The notes under the pieces: model-generated
Databases searched by the model: none
What the model was told of the DNA's origin: nothing
Seen by the model: only the letters and a program-made list of their open reading frames with translations
Source of the DNA: Pedobacter sp. ok626
Lineage (GTDB): Bacteria; Bacteroidota; Bacteroidia; Sphingobacteriales; Sphingobacteriaceae
Length of the DNA: 64,000 nucleotides
NCBI RefSeq assembly: GCF_900100435.1
Contig: NZ_FNEX01000011.1
Location: 62,001 to 126,000 of the forward strand
Direction of reading: 5' to 3'
Shown: positions 9,760 through 18,995 of the stretch, one piece after another
Layout of the letters: every line of letters starts with the position of its first letter
Position numbering within the stretch: position 1 is the first letter of the stretch
Made by a program: the position numbers and the translations under genes

Positions 9760-11452
9760 AGGTTTTATCTCGGTAGCGGCAGCACTATTTATAGCTACAG
9801 CTTTTTCTAGCTGTGTTGGCGGTCAGCTTGGTCAGGATAACAGTAACGAATACCGCAATGGTATGGTGGTTTCGGCCAACGAAAAGGCTTCTAGGGTTGG
9901 ACTAGATATTTTAAAAAGGGGTGGTAATGCCGTTGATGCTGCAGTAGCAGTGCAATTTGCTTTAGCAGTTGTATATCCCAATGCTGGGAACATTGGCGGT
10001 GGTGGCTTTATGGTTTATCGTGACGCATCGGGGGAAATGAATTCACTTGATTTTCGTGAAACTGCTCCAGCAACGGCTTCCCGGGATATGTATCTGGATT
10101 CGGTAGGCAAGCCTATTGTAGATAAGAGTTTAGAGGGCCATTTGGCATCCGGTATACCAGGATCGGTGGCCGGAATGGTTGCCGCACATGCGAAATATGG
10201 AAAGTTGAAATGGGCCGATTTGATTGAGCCAGCTATTGCACTAGCCAAAAATGGATTTAAGCTTAGCGAGCAGCAAGTAGATGAATTGAATAGACTTAAG
10301 GCAAGATTTGTAAAAAATAATCCTCAAGGTACAGCATTAGCCAAAGAGACCGAATGGTTGGAAGATGATGTGTTGATACAACCTGAATTAGCGACAACTC
10401 TAGAAAAAATAAGAGATTATGGGCGGGCCGGTTTTTATGAAGGGCCGGTAGCTGATAGCCTGCTGGCCGAAATGAGACGTGGAGGAGGAATCATCAGTGC
10501 TGAGGATTTAAAAAATTATAAAGCCGTATGGCGTAAACCCATTGTTGGCAATTATAAAGGATATCGTATTGTAACCATGCCGCCACCATCAAGTGGTGGT
10601 ATTGCTTTAATTCAATTGTTAAAATCTGTAGAGCCCTATCCTTTGAAACGTTGGGGATTAAATTCAGATTCGACAGTGCAGCTTATGGTTGAGGCTGAAC
10701 GTAGAGTATATGCAGACCGAGCTGAGTATTTAGGCGATCCTGATTTTTATAAGGTGCCACAAGCGCAATTGTTAAACGATGCCTATATAAAAAGCAGAAT
10801 GGCCAACTTTAACTGGGCGCATGCTACCCCAAGTTCAGAAATTAAGGCTGGGGTGTTAAGGCCTGCCGAGCACGAGGAAACTACGCATTTTTCTATTGTA
10901 GATAGAGATGGGAATGCGGTGTCTGTAACGACAACCTTAAACGGCTCCTACGGATCTGCAGTAGTAGTAAAAGGCGGCGGCTTTTTACTAAATAATGAAA
11001 TGGACGATTTTTCGGTAAAGCCGGGATCACCAAATATGTATGGTTTAGTGGGCGGAGAAGCAAATGCAATTGCGCCTGGTAAACGTATGTTGAGTTCTAT
11101 GACACCAACTATAGTGGAAAAGGATGGGAAATTGTTCATGATTGTAGGTACTCCTGGTGGTTCTACGATCATTACCTCTGTTTTTCAGACGATCGTTAAT
11201 GTTATAGAATTTAATAAAACTATGCAGAGCGCGGTGAATGCAAAAAAGTTTCATCACCAATGGTTACCGGATACACTTTATGTAGAGAAAGGTGCCTTAG
11301 ATAGTGTAACGACCCTGAAATTAATCAATAAAGGCTATCCGATTTTGGAGCGTGGTCCTATCGGTAGGGTGGATGCGATATTGAAAACTAAATGGGGATA
11401 TTATCAAGGGGGAGCAGATAAACGCGGTGACGATAAGGCAATGGCTTGGTAG
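9737..11452 (+). CDS. ggt: Gamma-glutamyltranspeptidase, lipoprotein form
   Basis: A 571-residue Ntn-hydrolase that cleaves gamma-glutamyl bonds (glutathione and related peptides) outside the cytoplasm. The start at 9737 gives a signal with lipobox ATAFSSC (Cys26), so it is predicted to be membrane-anchored rather than freely periplasmic. Family features: NAVDAAVA and GNIGGGGFM near the N-terminus, and the autoprocessing nucleophile Thr382 in TTHFSIVDRDGNAVS, which begins the small subunit. Also seen are MLSSMTPT (gamma-glutamyl binding) and the GTPGGS turn. Length matches the family. The gene starts inside the end of the acyl-CoA synthetase gene (23-base overlap, different frame), which implies translational coupling. 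No metabolic link between the two is obvious. Confidence 0.95.
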   Translation: MQKIIRVKGFISVAAALFIATAFSSCVGGQLGQDNSNEYRNGMVVSANEKASRVGLDILKRGGNAVDAAVAVQFALAVVYPNAGNIGGGGFMVYRDASGEMNSLDFRETAPATASRDMYLDSVGKPIVDKSLEGHLASGIPGSVAGMVAAHAKYGKLKWADLIEPAIALAKNGFKLSEQQVDELNRLKARFVKNNPQGTALAKETEWLEDDVLIQPELATTLEKIRDYGRAGFYEGPVADSLLAEMRRGGGIISAEDLKNYKAVWRKPIVGNYKGYRIVTMPPPSSGGIALIQLLKSVEPYPLKRWGLNSDSTVQLMVEAERRVYADRAEYLGDPDFYKVPQAQLLNDAYIKSRMANFNWAHATPSSEIKAGVLRPAEHEETTHFSIVDRDGNAVSVTTTLNGSYGSAVVVKGGGFLLNNEMDDFSVKPGSPNMYGLVGGEANAIAPGKRMLSSMTPTIVEKDGKLFMIVGTPGGSTIITSVFQTIVNVIEFNKTMQSAVNAKKFHHQWLPDTLYVEKGALDSVTTLKLINKGYPILERGPIGRVDAILKTKWGYYQGGADKRGDDKAMAW

Positions 11453-11580
11453 AGTTGTATAGAATTATACACAGCGAATGGGAAGTATTGGGGCTTATTA
11501 GAGGTTTTACAACTTGGCCTGACAATTGAATTGTTATTTCCAGAATTAATGGAATCTACTAATTATTTAACCCTCCAATT

Positions 11581-12900
11581 ATGAAACAAAATTTATTGAG
11601 ATGTTTGCCGCTAGCTTTTTCAGCGTTATTGCTTGGTGGTGCTGTTCAGGCACAAGACAAAACGGCCAGTCAGCTTTCTACCTGGTCTATAGGCGTAAAT
11701 GCAGGTGTGTTGTCACCAATTTCTCCGCTAGGAGGTAAAAACGACTTTTCTAATTGGAAAAGTGATTTAGGATATGGTTTATACATTAAAAAGCAAATTA
11801 CCCCATATTTCTCGCTACGTCTAGATGGAGTTAAAGGTAAATTAAAAGGAGACAATTCAAAAGCATTTGATGGTGGAGCAGTGATCACCAGTTCAACTAC
11901 TGGTTTTGAAACTAATCTTGAATATTCAGGTAGCTTAAATGCTGTGGTAAACTTGTTTAACATTAGTATGTTTAATAGCAACAGCGCGGTACAGCTATAT
12001 GCATCAGGTGGTGCTGGTTTAGCTGGTTATAAAGTAAAAACTTCTACCAACGGTGGTGGTTTAACAGATTACGCAGGTGGTAAGACCATTAGCGAATTGA
12101 TTATTCCTGTAGGATTGGGCGCTAAGTTTAAGGTGGCCGAAAAAGTTAACCTTGATTTAGGTTGGACTGTAAACTTTGTGGATGGCGATAACCTTGATGG
12201 TACTTATCGTGGTAGTAATGATAAATACAATTACGCATATGCAGGTTTAGAATTTTCTTTAGGTCAAGGAAAACAATTGGCATGGCATAACCCAGTAGCT
12301 TTAACCTATGATGAGGCATTGCGCGCTAAGCAAGCAGCTGATGCACTGAAAAGTGATTTGGATGCGCAAAAAGCTGAAAATGCAAGGTTAAAATCTGAAG
12401 TTGGCGCATTGTCGACTGATAGTGACGGTGATGGTGTTTCTGATAAGTTTGATAAATGCCCAGGTACACCTTCGGGCGTTGTTGTGGATGGCTCAGGTTG
12501 TCCATTGAAAGTGCCTGTTCCGGTTGTTCAGGAAAAAGTAATCATTACTGAGGCCGATCGTAAGGTAGTTGCTGATGCGATTAAAAACTTAGAATTTGAT
12601 TTAGGTAAAGCAACTATACGTGCAAAATCTTATCCTACATTAGATCGTGTTGCTGCGCTTTTGGTGGAGAAAAACTTCAGCTTAAAATTAGCAGGTCATA
12701 CAGATAATACAGGATCTGCAGCTTTAAACATGAGATTGTCTAAAGATAGAGCGGAATCTGTTAAAGGATATTTAGTAGGTAAAGGTGCAAATCCTTCCAG
12801 AATCGAAGCTACAGGCTACGGTATGGCGCAACCTATTGCAACTAATAAAACTGCTGCTGGCCGTCAGCAAAATAGAAGGGTAGAATTTACTTTGTTCTAG
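11581..12900 (+). CDS. OmpA family outer-membrane porin with TSP3-like linker
   Basis: A 439-residue protein. The signal ends GGAVQAQ. An N-terminal eight-strand-like barrel follows (~25-235, many alternating aromatic/glycine strands), then a short coiled segment (DALKSDLDAQKAENARLKSE). Next is one calcium-binding thrombospondin-type-3 repeat (DSDGDGVSDKFDKCPGTP) and a C-terminal OmpA domain (LEFDLGKATIRAKS, AGHTDNTGSAALNMRLS, NRRVEF). Such proteins tie the outer membrane to peptidoglycan and are usually abundant. It is flanked by its own terminator at 12921 and preceded by ~130 bases, so it is probably monocistronic. It differs from the 575-residue OmpA protein at 5787 by having a real barrel instead of TPR and propeller repeats. 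Confidence 0.92.
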   Translation: MKQNLLRCLPLAFSALLLGGAVQAQDKTASQLSTWSIGVNAGVLSPISPLGGKNDFSNWKSDLGYGLYIKKQITPYFSLRLDGVKGKLKGDNSKAFDGGAVITSSTTGFETNLEYSGSLNAVVNLFNISMFNSNSAVQLYASGGAGLAGYKVKTSTNGGGLTDYAGGKTISELIIPVGLGAKFKVAEKVNLDLGWTVNFVDGDNLDGTYRGSNDKYNYAYAGLEFSLGQGKQLAWHNPVALTYDEALRAKQAADALKSDLDAQKAENARLKSEVGALSTDSDGDGVSDKFDKCPGTPSGVVVDGSGCPLKVPVPVVQEKVIITEADRKVVADAIKNLEFDLGKATIRAKSYPTLDRVAALLVEKNFSLKLAGHTDNTGSAALNMRLSKDRAESVKGYLVGKGANPSRIEATGYGMAQPIATNKTAAGRQQNRRVEFTLF

Positions 12901-12920
12901 CCTAAGACGGTATCCGGTTT

Positions 12921-12957
12921 AAAAAGCCTTCCTAATTTATTTAGGGAGGCTTTTTTT
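12921..12957 (+). terminator. Rho-independent terminator after ompA-like gene
   Basis: AAGCCTTCCTAA pairs with TTAGGGAGGCTT (one mismatch) across a 5-base loop, followed by seven Ts. Confidence 0.85.
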
Positions 12958-12982
12958 GTGCAAAAATTTTTAAAGAATTGTA

Positions 12983-13014
12983 TTTGCATTATAGATTTTA
13001 ATTCGATAGCTTTG
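12983..13014 (+). promoter_or_regulatory. Bacteroidetes-type promoter of the marR-fad operon
   Basis: TTTG at 12983 and TAGCTTTG at 13007 are separated by 20 bases. This matches the known Bacteroidetes primary-sigma consensus (TTTG, ~19-21 bases, TAnnTTTG). The start codon of the marR gene lies 20 bases beyond. Confidence 0.7.
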
Positions 13015-13034
13015 TTATGCAAGCATAGTATTTA

Positions 13035-13493
13035 ATGAAACAGCAGGAAACAATTGATTATTTTTTAAAAGTGGTTTGGCAGAATGTATCGAATGCATAC
13101 AATCAGATTGCCTCGGGGTTTGGCATTACACAAGCCATCGGCTATGTACTCATAAATATTGATAAAGAAGGAACTGCAGTTTCTCAGCTGGCAGGTCTGC
13201 TGGGGGTAAAGGCTACCAGCTTGTCAAGAATGCTAAACAATATGGAAGAATTGGGGTTAATATACAGAGAAACGGCTTCCAGCGATAAGCGCTCAGTAAA
13301 AGTTTACCTGACCGAGCTTGGTTATGAAAAACGAAAAATGGCCAAAGGTGTGGTAATTGATTTTAATGAATACCTGGCTAAAAACCTGACTGCAGCTGAA
13401 AAGAATAACCTTTTGGTAACCTTGCAGAAATTGAACAAACTTACATTGGCATATAAAATTCCGGTAGAAGATGATGAACAAAAAAATAAATAG
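13035..13493 (+). CDS. MarR family transcriptional regulator of the fad operon
   Basis: A 152-residue winged-helix regulator. The N-terminal dimerisation helix contains ITQAIGYVLINI. The HTH is at about residues 50-75 (TAVSQLAGLLGVKATSLSRML) and the wing at about 76-98 (LGLIYRETASSDKRSVKVYLT), with DKRSVKVYLT the classical MarR wing. A C-terminal dimerisation helix follows. It is the first gene of the operon. Its last 23 bases overlap fadN in another frame, so regulator and enzymes are translationally coupled. By analogy with other lipid-pathway regulators it probably senses an acyl-CoA or fatty acid and represses its own promoter at 12983. The ligand is inference. Confidence 0.88.
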   Translation: MKQQETIDYFLKVVWQNVSNAYNQIASGFGITQAIGYVLINIDKEGTAVSQLAGLLGVKATSLSRMLNNMEELGLIYRETASSDKRSVKVYLTELGYEKRKMAKGVVIDFNEYLAKNLTAAEKNNLLVTLQKLNKLTLAYKIPVEDDEQKNK

Positions 13494-15834
13494 AGTAGCG
13501 GTATTGGGCTCTGGCATTATGGGGTCCCGTATTGCTTGTCACTTTGCAAACATTGGGGTAGAAGTACTTTTGCTTGATATTGCAGCGAAAGAAGGCGATA
13601 AAAATAGTATCGTAAACACTGCTTTACAAACTGCAGTAAAAACAAATCCTTCTCCGATATATTCTAAAAAAGTTCTGAATAAGATTGCAACTGGGAATTT
13701 TGAAGATGATATGTCTAAAATTGCCAGTTACGATTGGATCATTGAGGTGGTTATCGAAAACCTGGATATCAAGAAAAAGGTTTTTGAACAGGTAGAACAA
13801 TTCCGTAAACCGGGAACATTGGTGACTTCAAATACTTCGGGTATTCCAATTCATTTGATGGCTGAAGGACGTTCAGAAGATTTTAAAGCAAATTTCTGCG
13901 GAACGCACTTTTTTAATCCGCCACGTTATTTGAGGTTACTCGAAATTATACCAACACCGCATACTAAACCGGAGCTGGTAGATTTTCTAATGCATTATGG
14001 GGATAAATTTTTAGGTAAAACAACGGTTTTATGTAAAGATACACCAGCATTTATTGCCAATAGGGTTGGGGTATATTCCATTATGGCTTTGCTGCATTTG
14101 GTAGAGAAAATGGAGTTGACGGTGGAAGAGGTAGATAAATTTACTGGGCCGGCTTTGGGCAGACCTAAATCGGCAACATTCCGTACTACAGATGTGGTAG
14201 GTTTAGATACTATGATTAAGGTGTCTAAAGGGCTTTACGATAATTGTCCGGACGATAAAGCGCATGACTTGTTTAAGCTTCCTGCTTATGTAGAAAAGAT
14301 GGAAGCCAACAAATGGTTGGGTGATAAAACCGGGCAAGGTTTCTATAAAAAAACAAAATCTGCCGAAGGCAAAACAGAAATATTAGCCTTGGATTTAAAA
14401 ACGCTGGAATACCGTCCGCAGGTGAAAGTTAAATCAGCTACGCTGGATTTGACTAAGCCAATTGAAAATGTGCGCGACAGAATGAAAGTATTTGCGGCGG
14501 GAAAAGATAAAGCTGGCGAGTTATTCAGAGCTTCTTTCTTCGGTCTGTTTGAATATGTGTCTGATCGTATTCCTGAGATTTCTGATGAATTGTATAGAAT
14601 TGATGATGCCATGCGTGCCGGTTTTGGATGGGACTTAGGTCCTTTTGAGGTCTGGGATGCCGTTGGTGTTGCTGAGGCTATCGAAGGCATGAAAAAGTAT
14701 GGACATGAGGCTGCGGCCTGGGTTCATGAAATGCTTGCTGCCGGAAATACTTCGTTTTACAAGGTTGAGGATGGAATAAGGAAATATTATGATATTCCTT
14801 CTAAAAGCTATAAAGCTGTTCCTGGTGCCGAAGAATTTATTATTCTCGACAACTTAAGAGCCAATAAAGTGATCTGGAAAAATTCTGGAGCTTCTATTAT
14901 TGACCTGGGGGATGGCATCATCAATGTAGAGTTCCACTCTAAAATGAACACCATTGGTGGGGACACTTTGCAAGCCATCAATAAAGCCATTGATATGGCA
15001 GAAAAAGATTATAGAGGGGTTGTGATTGGTAATGACGGGGCAAACTTCTCGGCAGGTGCCAATGTGGGGATGATCTTTATGATGGCAGTTGAGCAGGAAT
15101 GGGAAGAATTGAATCTGGCCATCAGAATGTTCCAGAATACCTCTATGCGGATTAGATATTCGTCTATCCCAGTAGTGGTTGCTCCTCATAATTTAACATT
15201 GGGTGGTGGTTGTGAGTTTAGCTTACATGCCGATCATGTGCAGTTGAATGCCGAGACTTATATGGGATTGGTGGAGTTTGGTGTAGGTGTAATCCCTGGT
15301 GGGGGCGGTACAAAGGAATTCGCCCTACGTGCATCTGATGAATATAAAGATGATCAGATTGTGCAAAATGTATTGAAAGATCGTTTCCTGACCATAGGTA
15401 TGGCTAAAGTTTCTACTTCTGCTGTAGAGGCTTTTGAGTTGGGATATTTGCAAAAAGATAAATATTCGATCAGTATGAACAGGAGCAGGTTAATTGCCGA
15501 TGCCAAGGCTAAGGCGATTGAACTGGCTGATGCTGGATATACACAACCGGTAAGGCGTAAAGACATTAGGGTTTTAGGTAAACAGGGTTTAGGTATTGTT
15601 TACGCCGGTGCCAATACCATGTATTCGGGTCATTACATTTCTGAGCATGATAAGAAGATTTCTGAGAAGTTGGGCTGGGTAATGTGTGGTGGTGATCTTT
15701 CATCGCCAACAGAGGTAACAGAACAGTATTTGCTGGATCTGGAAAGAGAAGTTTTCTTGTCGCTTTGTGGAGAGCGTAAGACTTTAGAGCGGATACAGAG
15801 TATTGTAACCAAGGGTAAACCATTAAGAAACTAA
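13471..15834 (+). CDS. fadN: 3-hydroxyacyl-CoA dehydrogenase / enoyl-CoA hydratase bifunctional protein (FadN type)
   Basis: A 787-residue fusion catalysing hydration of enoyl-CoA and NAD-dependent oxidation of 3-hydroxyacyl-CoA. The order is dehydrogenase first: Rossmann motif VLGSGIMGS at residues 11-19, then TSNTSGIPI and CGTHFFNPPRYL with the catalytic His region. The enoyl-CoA hydratase/crotonase domain is in the C-terminal third (NFSAGANVGMIF oxyanion-hole motif, VEFGVGVIPGGGGTKEF). E. coli FadB/FadJ have the opposite domain order. This arrangement and length (789 in the Bacillus enzyme) match Bacillus FadN. The start ATG is doubled (13471/13474). It lies between its MarR regulator and fadA. 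Confidence 0.93.
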   Translation: MMNKKINRVAVLGSGIMGSRIACHFANIGVEVLLLDIAAKEGDKNSIVNTALQTAVKTNPSPIYSKKVLNKIATGNFEDDMSKIASYDWIIEVVIENLDIKKKVFEQVEQFRKPGTLVTSNTSGIPIHLMAEGRSEDFKANFCGTHFFNPPRYLRLLEIIPTPHTKPELVDFLMHYGDKFLGKTTVLCKDTPAFIANRVGVYSIMALLHLVEKMELTVEEVDKFTGPALGRPKSATFRTTDVVGLDTMIKVSKGLYDNCPDDKAHDLFKLPAYVEKMEANKWLGDKTGQGFYKKTKSAEGKTEILALDLKTLEYRPQVKVKSATLDLTKPIENVRDRMKVFAAGKDKAGELFRASFFGLFEYVSDRIPEISDELYRIDDAMRAGFGWDLGPFEVWDAVGVAEAIEGMKKYGHEAAAWVHEMLAAGNTSFYKVEDGIRKYYDIPSKSYKAVPGAEEFIILDNLRANKVIWKNSGASIIDLGDGIINVEFHSKMNTIGGDTLQAINKAIDMAEKDYRGVVIGNDGANFSAGANVGMIFMMAVEQEWEELNLAIRMFQNTSMRIRYSSIPVVVAPHNLTLGGGCEFSLHADHVQLNAETYMGLVEFGVGVIPGGGGTKEFALRASDEYKDDQIVQNVLKDRFLTIGMAKVSTSAVEAFELGYLQKDKYSISMNRSRLIADAKAKAIELADAGYTQPVRRKDIRVLGKQGLGIVYAGANTMYSGHYISEHDKKISEKLGWVMCGGDLSSPTEVTEQYLLDLEREVFLSLCGERKTLERIQSIVTKGKPLRN

Positions 15835-15857
15835 TTAGCTTAATAAAAAGATAAGAC

Positions 15858-17036
15858 ATGCAAGAAGCATATATTATAGCAGGATATCGTACCGCAGTGG
15901 GCAAGGCCCCTCGTGGTGTATTTCGTTTTACAAGAGCTGATGATTTGGCTGCGGAAGTAATCAGAGCACTGGTAGCTTCGGTGCCTAATCTGGATAAGGA
16001 ACAGATTGATGATGTAATTGTTGGAAATGCGACGCCTGAGGCTGAGCAGGGATTGAATATAGCCCGTATGATCTCGTTAATGGGATTGGATACGGATAAA
16101 GTGCCTGGTGTTACTGTAAACAGGTATTGCGCATCGGGGCTGGAAACTATTGCTACTGCCGTTGCCAAGATTAAAAGTGGAATGGCGGATTGTATTATCG
16201 CAGGTGGTGTTGAAGTAATGTCGGGTATGCCTTTTGGTGGTTGGAAAATTGTTCCAAATGCTGATGTGGCAAAAACAAATCCGGATTGGTATTGGGGAAT
16301 GGGCTTAACTGCGGAAGCGGTAGCAAAGGAATACAATGTGAATAGGGAAGACCAGGATTTATTTTCTTTCCAATCTCACCAGAAAGCGGTAGAAGCCATT
16401 AAAAATGGTCATTTGAAAGATGGGGTATTGCCGATAACAGTGAATGAAAATTACCTGGATGCGGATATGAAAAAGAAAACCCGCAGTTATGTTGTGGATA
16501 CCGATGAGGGACCACGTGCAGATACTTCAGTAGAGAAGTTGGCTAAATTAAAGCCTGTTTTTGCTGCGGATGGTTGTGTTACGGCGGGTAATTCTTCGCA
16601 GACTTCGGATGGTGCTGCTTTTGTACTGGTGGTGTCTGAAAAGAAAATGAAAGAACTGGGTGTTGAGCCTATTGCGCGTTTAGTGAGTTATGGAATTGCT
16701 GGTGTACCGCCACGTATTATGGGGATTGGACCAATTTATGCGATTCCTAAAGCCTTAAAACAGGCGGGGATGACGCTTGATCAGATAGATTTAATTGAGC
16801 TGAATGAAGCTTTTGCTTCTCAATCACTTGCTATTGTAAGGGATTTGCACATCAATCCAGATATTTTAAATGTGAATGGTGGCGCGATTGCTTTAGGACA
16901 CCCGCTAGGATGTACCGGAGCTAAGTTATCAGTGCAAATATTTAATGAATTAAAAAGAAGGAAACAGAAATACGGAATGGTGACGATGTGCGTAGGTACA
17001 GGTCAAGGTGCAGCCGGTATTTTTGAAATGCTTTAA
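15858..17036 (+). CDS. fadA: Acetyl-CoA C-acyltransferase (3-ketoacyl-CoA thiolase)
   Basis: A 392-residue thiolase that performs the final thiolytic step of beta-oxidation. Catalytic residues are visible: Cys91 in VNRYCASGLET, the His in NGGAIALGHPLGCTGA, and the second Cys in MCVGTGQGAAG near the C-terminus. Length is normal for a degradative thiolase. It follows fadN by 23 bases and precedes the acyl-CoA dehydrogenase by 13. Gene order fadN-fadA-fadE is the same as in the Bacillus fadNAE operon, supporting a degradative rather than biosynthetic role. Confidence 0.94.
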   Translation: MQEAYIIAGYRTAVGKAPRGVFRFTRADDLAAEVIRALVASVPNLDKEQIDDVIVGNATPEAEQGLNIARMISLMGLDTDKVPGVTVNRYCASGLETIATAVAKIKSGMADCIIAGGVEVMSGMPFGGWKIVPNADVAKTNPDWYWGMGLTAEAVAKEYNVNREDQDLFSFQSHQKAVEAIKNGHLKDGVLPITVNENYLDADMKKKTRSYVVDTDEGPRADTSVEKLAKLKPVFAADGCVTAGNSSQTSDGAAFVLVVSEKKMKELGVEPIARLVSYGIAGVPPRIMGIGPIYAIPKALKQAGMTLDQIDLIELNEAFASQSLAIVRDLHINPDILNVNGGAIALGHPLGCTGAKLSVQIFNELKRRKQKYGMVTMCVGTGQGAAGIFEML

Positions 17037-17049
17037 TATTATAGAAAAC

Positions 17050-18840
17050 ATGGAAGCTACAGACAAGAAAACAATTAAAGGTGGCGAGTTTTTGATCACA
17101 GAAACCACTTATCAGGATGTATTTATTCCTGAAGAATTTGATGAAGAGCAAAAGATGATCGCACAAACCTGCCGGGATTTTTTGGCGGCAGAGGTGTTTC
17201 CTAATCTTGATCGTATCGATGCTCAGGAAGAAGGATTGATGCCTTCATTGATGGATAAAGCCGGTGAGTTGGGTATTTTAGGTGTTTCGATACCAGAGGT
17301 GTACGGAGGTTTTGGGAAGGACTTTAATACTTCTATGTTGGTGGCTGATGTGGTTGGTGCCGGGCATTCTTTTGCCGTAGCGCTATCGGCACATACAGGA
17401 ATTGGTACTTTGCCTATTCTGTATTATGGAACAGACGAACAGAAAAATAAATATATTCCTAAGTTGGGAACGGGGGAGTGGAAAGCAGCTTATTGCTTAA
17501 CTGAACCTAATTCGGGTTCGGATGCAAATTCGGGTAAAACCAAAGCTAAGTTATCTGCCGATGGTAAGCATTATGTGATCAATGGTCAGAAAATGTGGAT
17601 CACCAATGGTGGGTTTGCTGATATCTTTATTGTTTTTGCGAAGATTGATGATGATGCAAATCTAACTGCGTTTATTGTAGAGCGGGAGTTTGGGGGCATT
17701 ACCATGAATCCGGAAGAGCATAAAATGGGCATTAAAGGTTCGTCGACCAGACAGGTGTTCTTTAACGATTGCCCTGTACCTATTGAGAACATGCTTTCTG
17801 AACGTCAAAACGGGTTTAAGATTGCCGTTAATATTTTAAATATTGGGAGGATTAAATTGGCTGCAGCTGCAATTGGGGCTTCTAAAGCAGTGATTGATAC
17901 GGCTGTGAACTACTCAAATGAGCGGATTCAGTTTGATCGTCAGATTTCTAAATATGGCGCGATCAGGTATAAACTAGCCGAAATGGCAACTAAGGTTTAT
18001 GCTGTTGAATCTGCAAATTATCGTGCGGGTCAGAATATCGATGATGCTTATGAAACATTGGTTGCTAGTGGTATGGATGCGGGTAAAGCGAAGTTGAAAT
18101 CTACGGAGCAGTTTGCTGTGGAGTGTGCGATATTGAAGGTTTGGGGTTCTGAAGCTTTGGATTATGTGGTGGATGAAGGTGTGCAGATTTATGGTGGTAT
18201 GGGCTTTTCTGCCGAGGCACCAATGGACAGGGCATATCGCGATGCGAGGATCAATAGGATATTTGAGGGCACGAATGAGATCAACAGGCTGTTGACGGTG
18301 GATATGATGTTAAAGCGGGCGATGAAAGGTGAGTTGGATTTAATGACACCCGCTACTGCTGTCGCAGCTGAATTGATGTCGATCCCTGATTTTGGAGAAG
18401 AAGACGATACGCTTTTTGCTGCTGAGAAAAAGATCATTAAAAACCTGAAAAAAGCAACCTTAATGGTTGCAGGTGCTGCAGTGCAGAAACTGATGATGAG
18501 CTTATCTAAAGAGCAGGAAATATTGATGAATATTGCAGATATGGCGAGTTATGTATATGTGGCTGAATCGGCAATGCTGCGGACGGAGAAACTGGTAAGC
18601 CTACGTGGAGAAGCGGCTTGTGAAGGTCAGCTGAATATGATGCGCATATATTTTGTTGAAGCGGTTGATGCAGTTCAGAAGGCGGGTAAAGAGGCTTTAT
18701 GGGCTTTTGCAGAGGGTGATGAGCAGCGTATGATGATGGTAGGCTTGAAAAGATTTACTAAAATGGAAGCTTTTAATGTTAAAGATGCCCGTCAAAAGGT
18801 GGCACAGCAATTGATCGCTGCTAATAAGTATTGTTATTAA
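17050..18840 (+). CDS. fadE: Acyl-CoA dehydrogenase (FadE type)
   Basis: A 596-residue FAD flavoprotein that introduces the trans-2 double bond into acyl-CoA, the first step of beta-oxidation. Family signatures: CLTEPNSGSDANS (flavin contact), MWITNGGFADIF, QFDRQISKYGAIRYKLAEMA, and YGGMGFSAEAPMDRAYRDARINRIFEGTNEINR with the FEGTNE catalytic region. The long C-terminal extension (~residues 420-596) is as in very-long-chain-type and Bacillus FadE enzymes. I chose the ATG at 17050, which begins METDKK-like sequence. A frame extension back to 17008 would run inside fadA. It ends the operon, before the terminator at 18887. Confidence 0.93.
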   Translation: MEATDKKTIKGGEFLITETTYQDVFIPEEFDEEQKMIAQTCRDFLAAEVFPNLDRIDAQEEGLMPSLMDKAGELGILGVSIPEVYGGFGKDFNTSMLVADVVGAGHSFAVALSAHTGIGTLPILYYGTDEQKNKYIPKLGTGEWKAAYCLTEPNSGSDANSGKTKAKLSADGKHYVINGQKMWITNGGFADIFIVFAKIDDDANLTAFIVEREFGGITMNPEEHKMGIKGSSTRQVFFNDCPVPIENMLSERQNGFKIAVNILNIGRIKLAAAAIGASKAVIDTAVNYSNERIQFDRQISKYGAIRYKLAEMATKVYAVESANYRAGQNIDDAYETLVASGMDAGKAKLKSTEQFAVECAILKVWGSEALDYVVDEGVQIYGGMGFSAEAPMDRAYRDARINRIFEGTNEINRLLTVDMMLKRAMKGELDLMTPATAVAAELMSIPDFGEEDDTLFAAEKKIIKNLKKATLMVAGAAVQKLMMSLSKEQEILMNIADMASYVYVAESAMLRTEKLVSLRGEAACEGQLNMMRIYFVEAVDAVQKAGKEALWAFAEGDEQRMMMVGLKRFTKMEAFNVKDARQKVAQQLIAANKYCY

Positions 18841-18886
18841 AAATAGACGATTTATTAAAGAAACGATTCATAATTAAAACTGGAAG

Positions 18887-18915
18887 GCCCGTAATCTGAT
18901 TGCGGGCTTTTTTTT
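18887..18915 (+). terminator. Rho-independent terminator of the fad operon
   Basis: GCCCGTAATC pairs with GATTGCGGGC (one T·G) around a one-base centre, followed by eight Ts. Confidence 0.85.
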
Positions 18916-18958
18916 GTACTACGGTTGTCGGGCGAAAATTGTTAAAATTGGTTAAAAA

Positions 18959-18989
18959 TTGCGCCATCGGCAATAAAAGACTATTTTTG
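18959..18989 (+). promoter_or_regulatory. Promoter of the FKBP lipoprotein pair
   Basis: TTG at 18959 and TATTTTTG at 18982 with a 20-base spacer. The first start codon is only 7 bases beyond the -7 element, so the transcript would be leaderless or almost so. Confidence 0.6.
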
Positions 18990-18995
18990 TGAATT

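Noticed and set aside
15566..16336. 256-residue open frame on the minus strand opposite fadN/fadA
   Set aside because: It lies antisense to two well-supported enzyme genes and its peptide has no coherent domain; codon use follows the real genes' other strand.
17008..17049. Earlier start of the acyl-CoA dehydrogenase
   Set aside because: It would lie inside fadA and adds residues not typical of the family; the ATG at 17050 fits the normal length.
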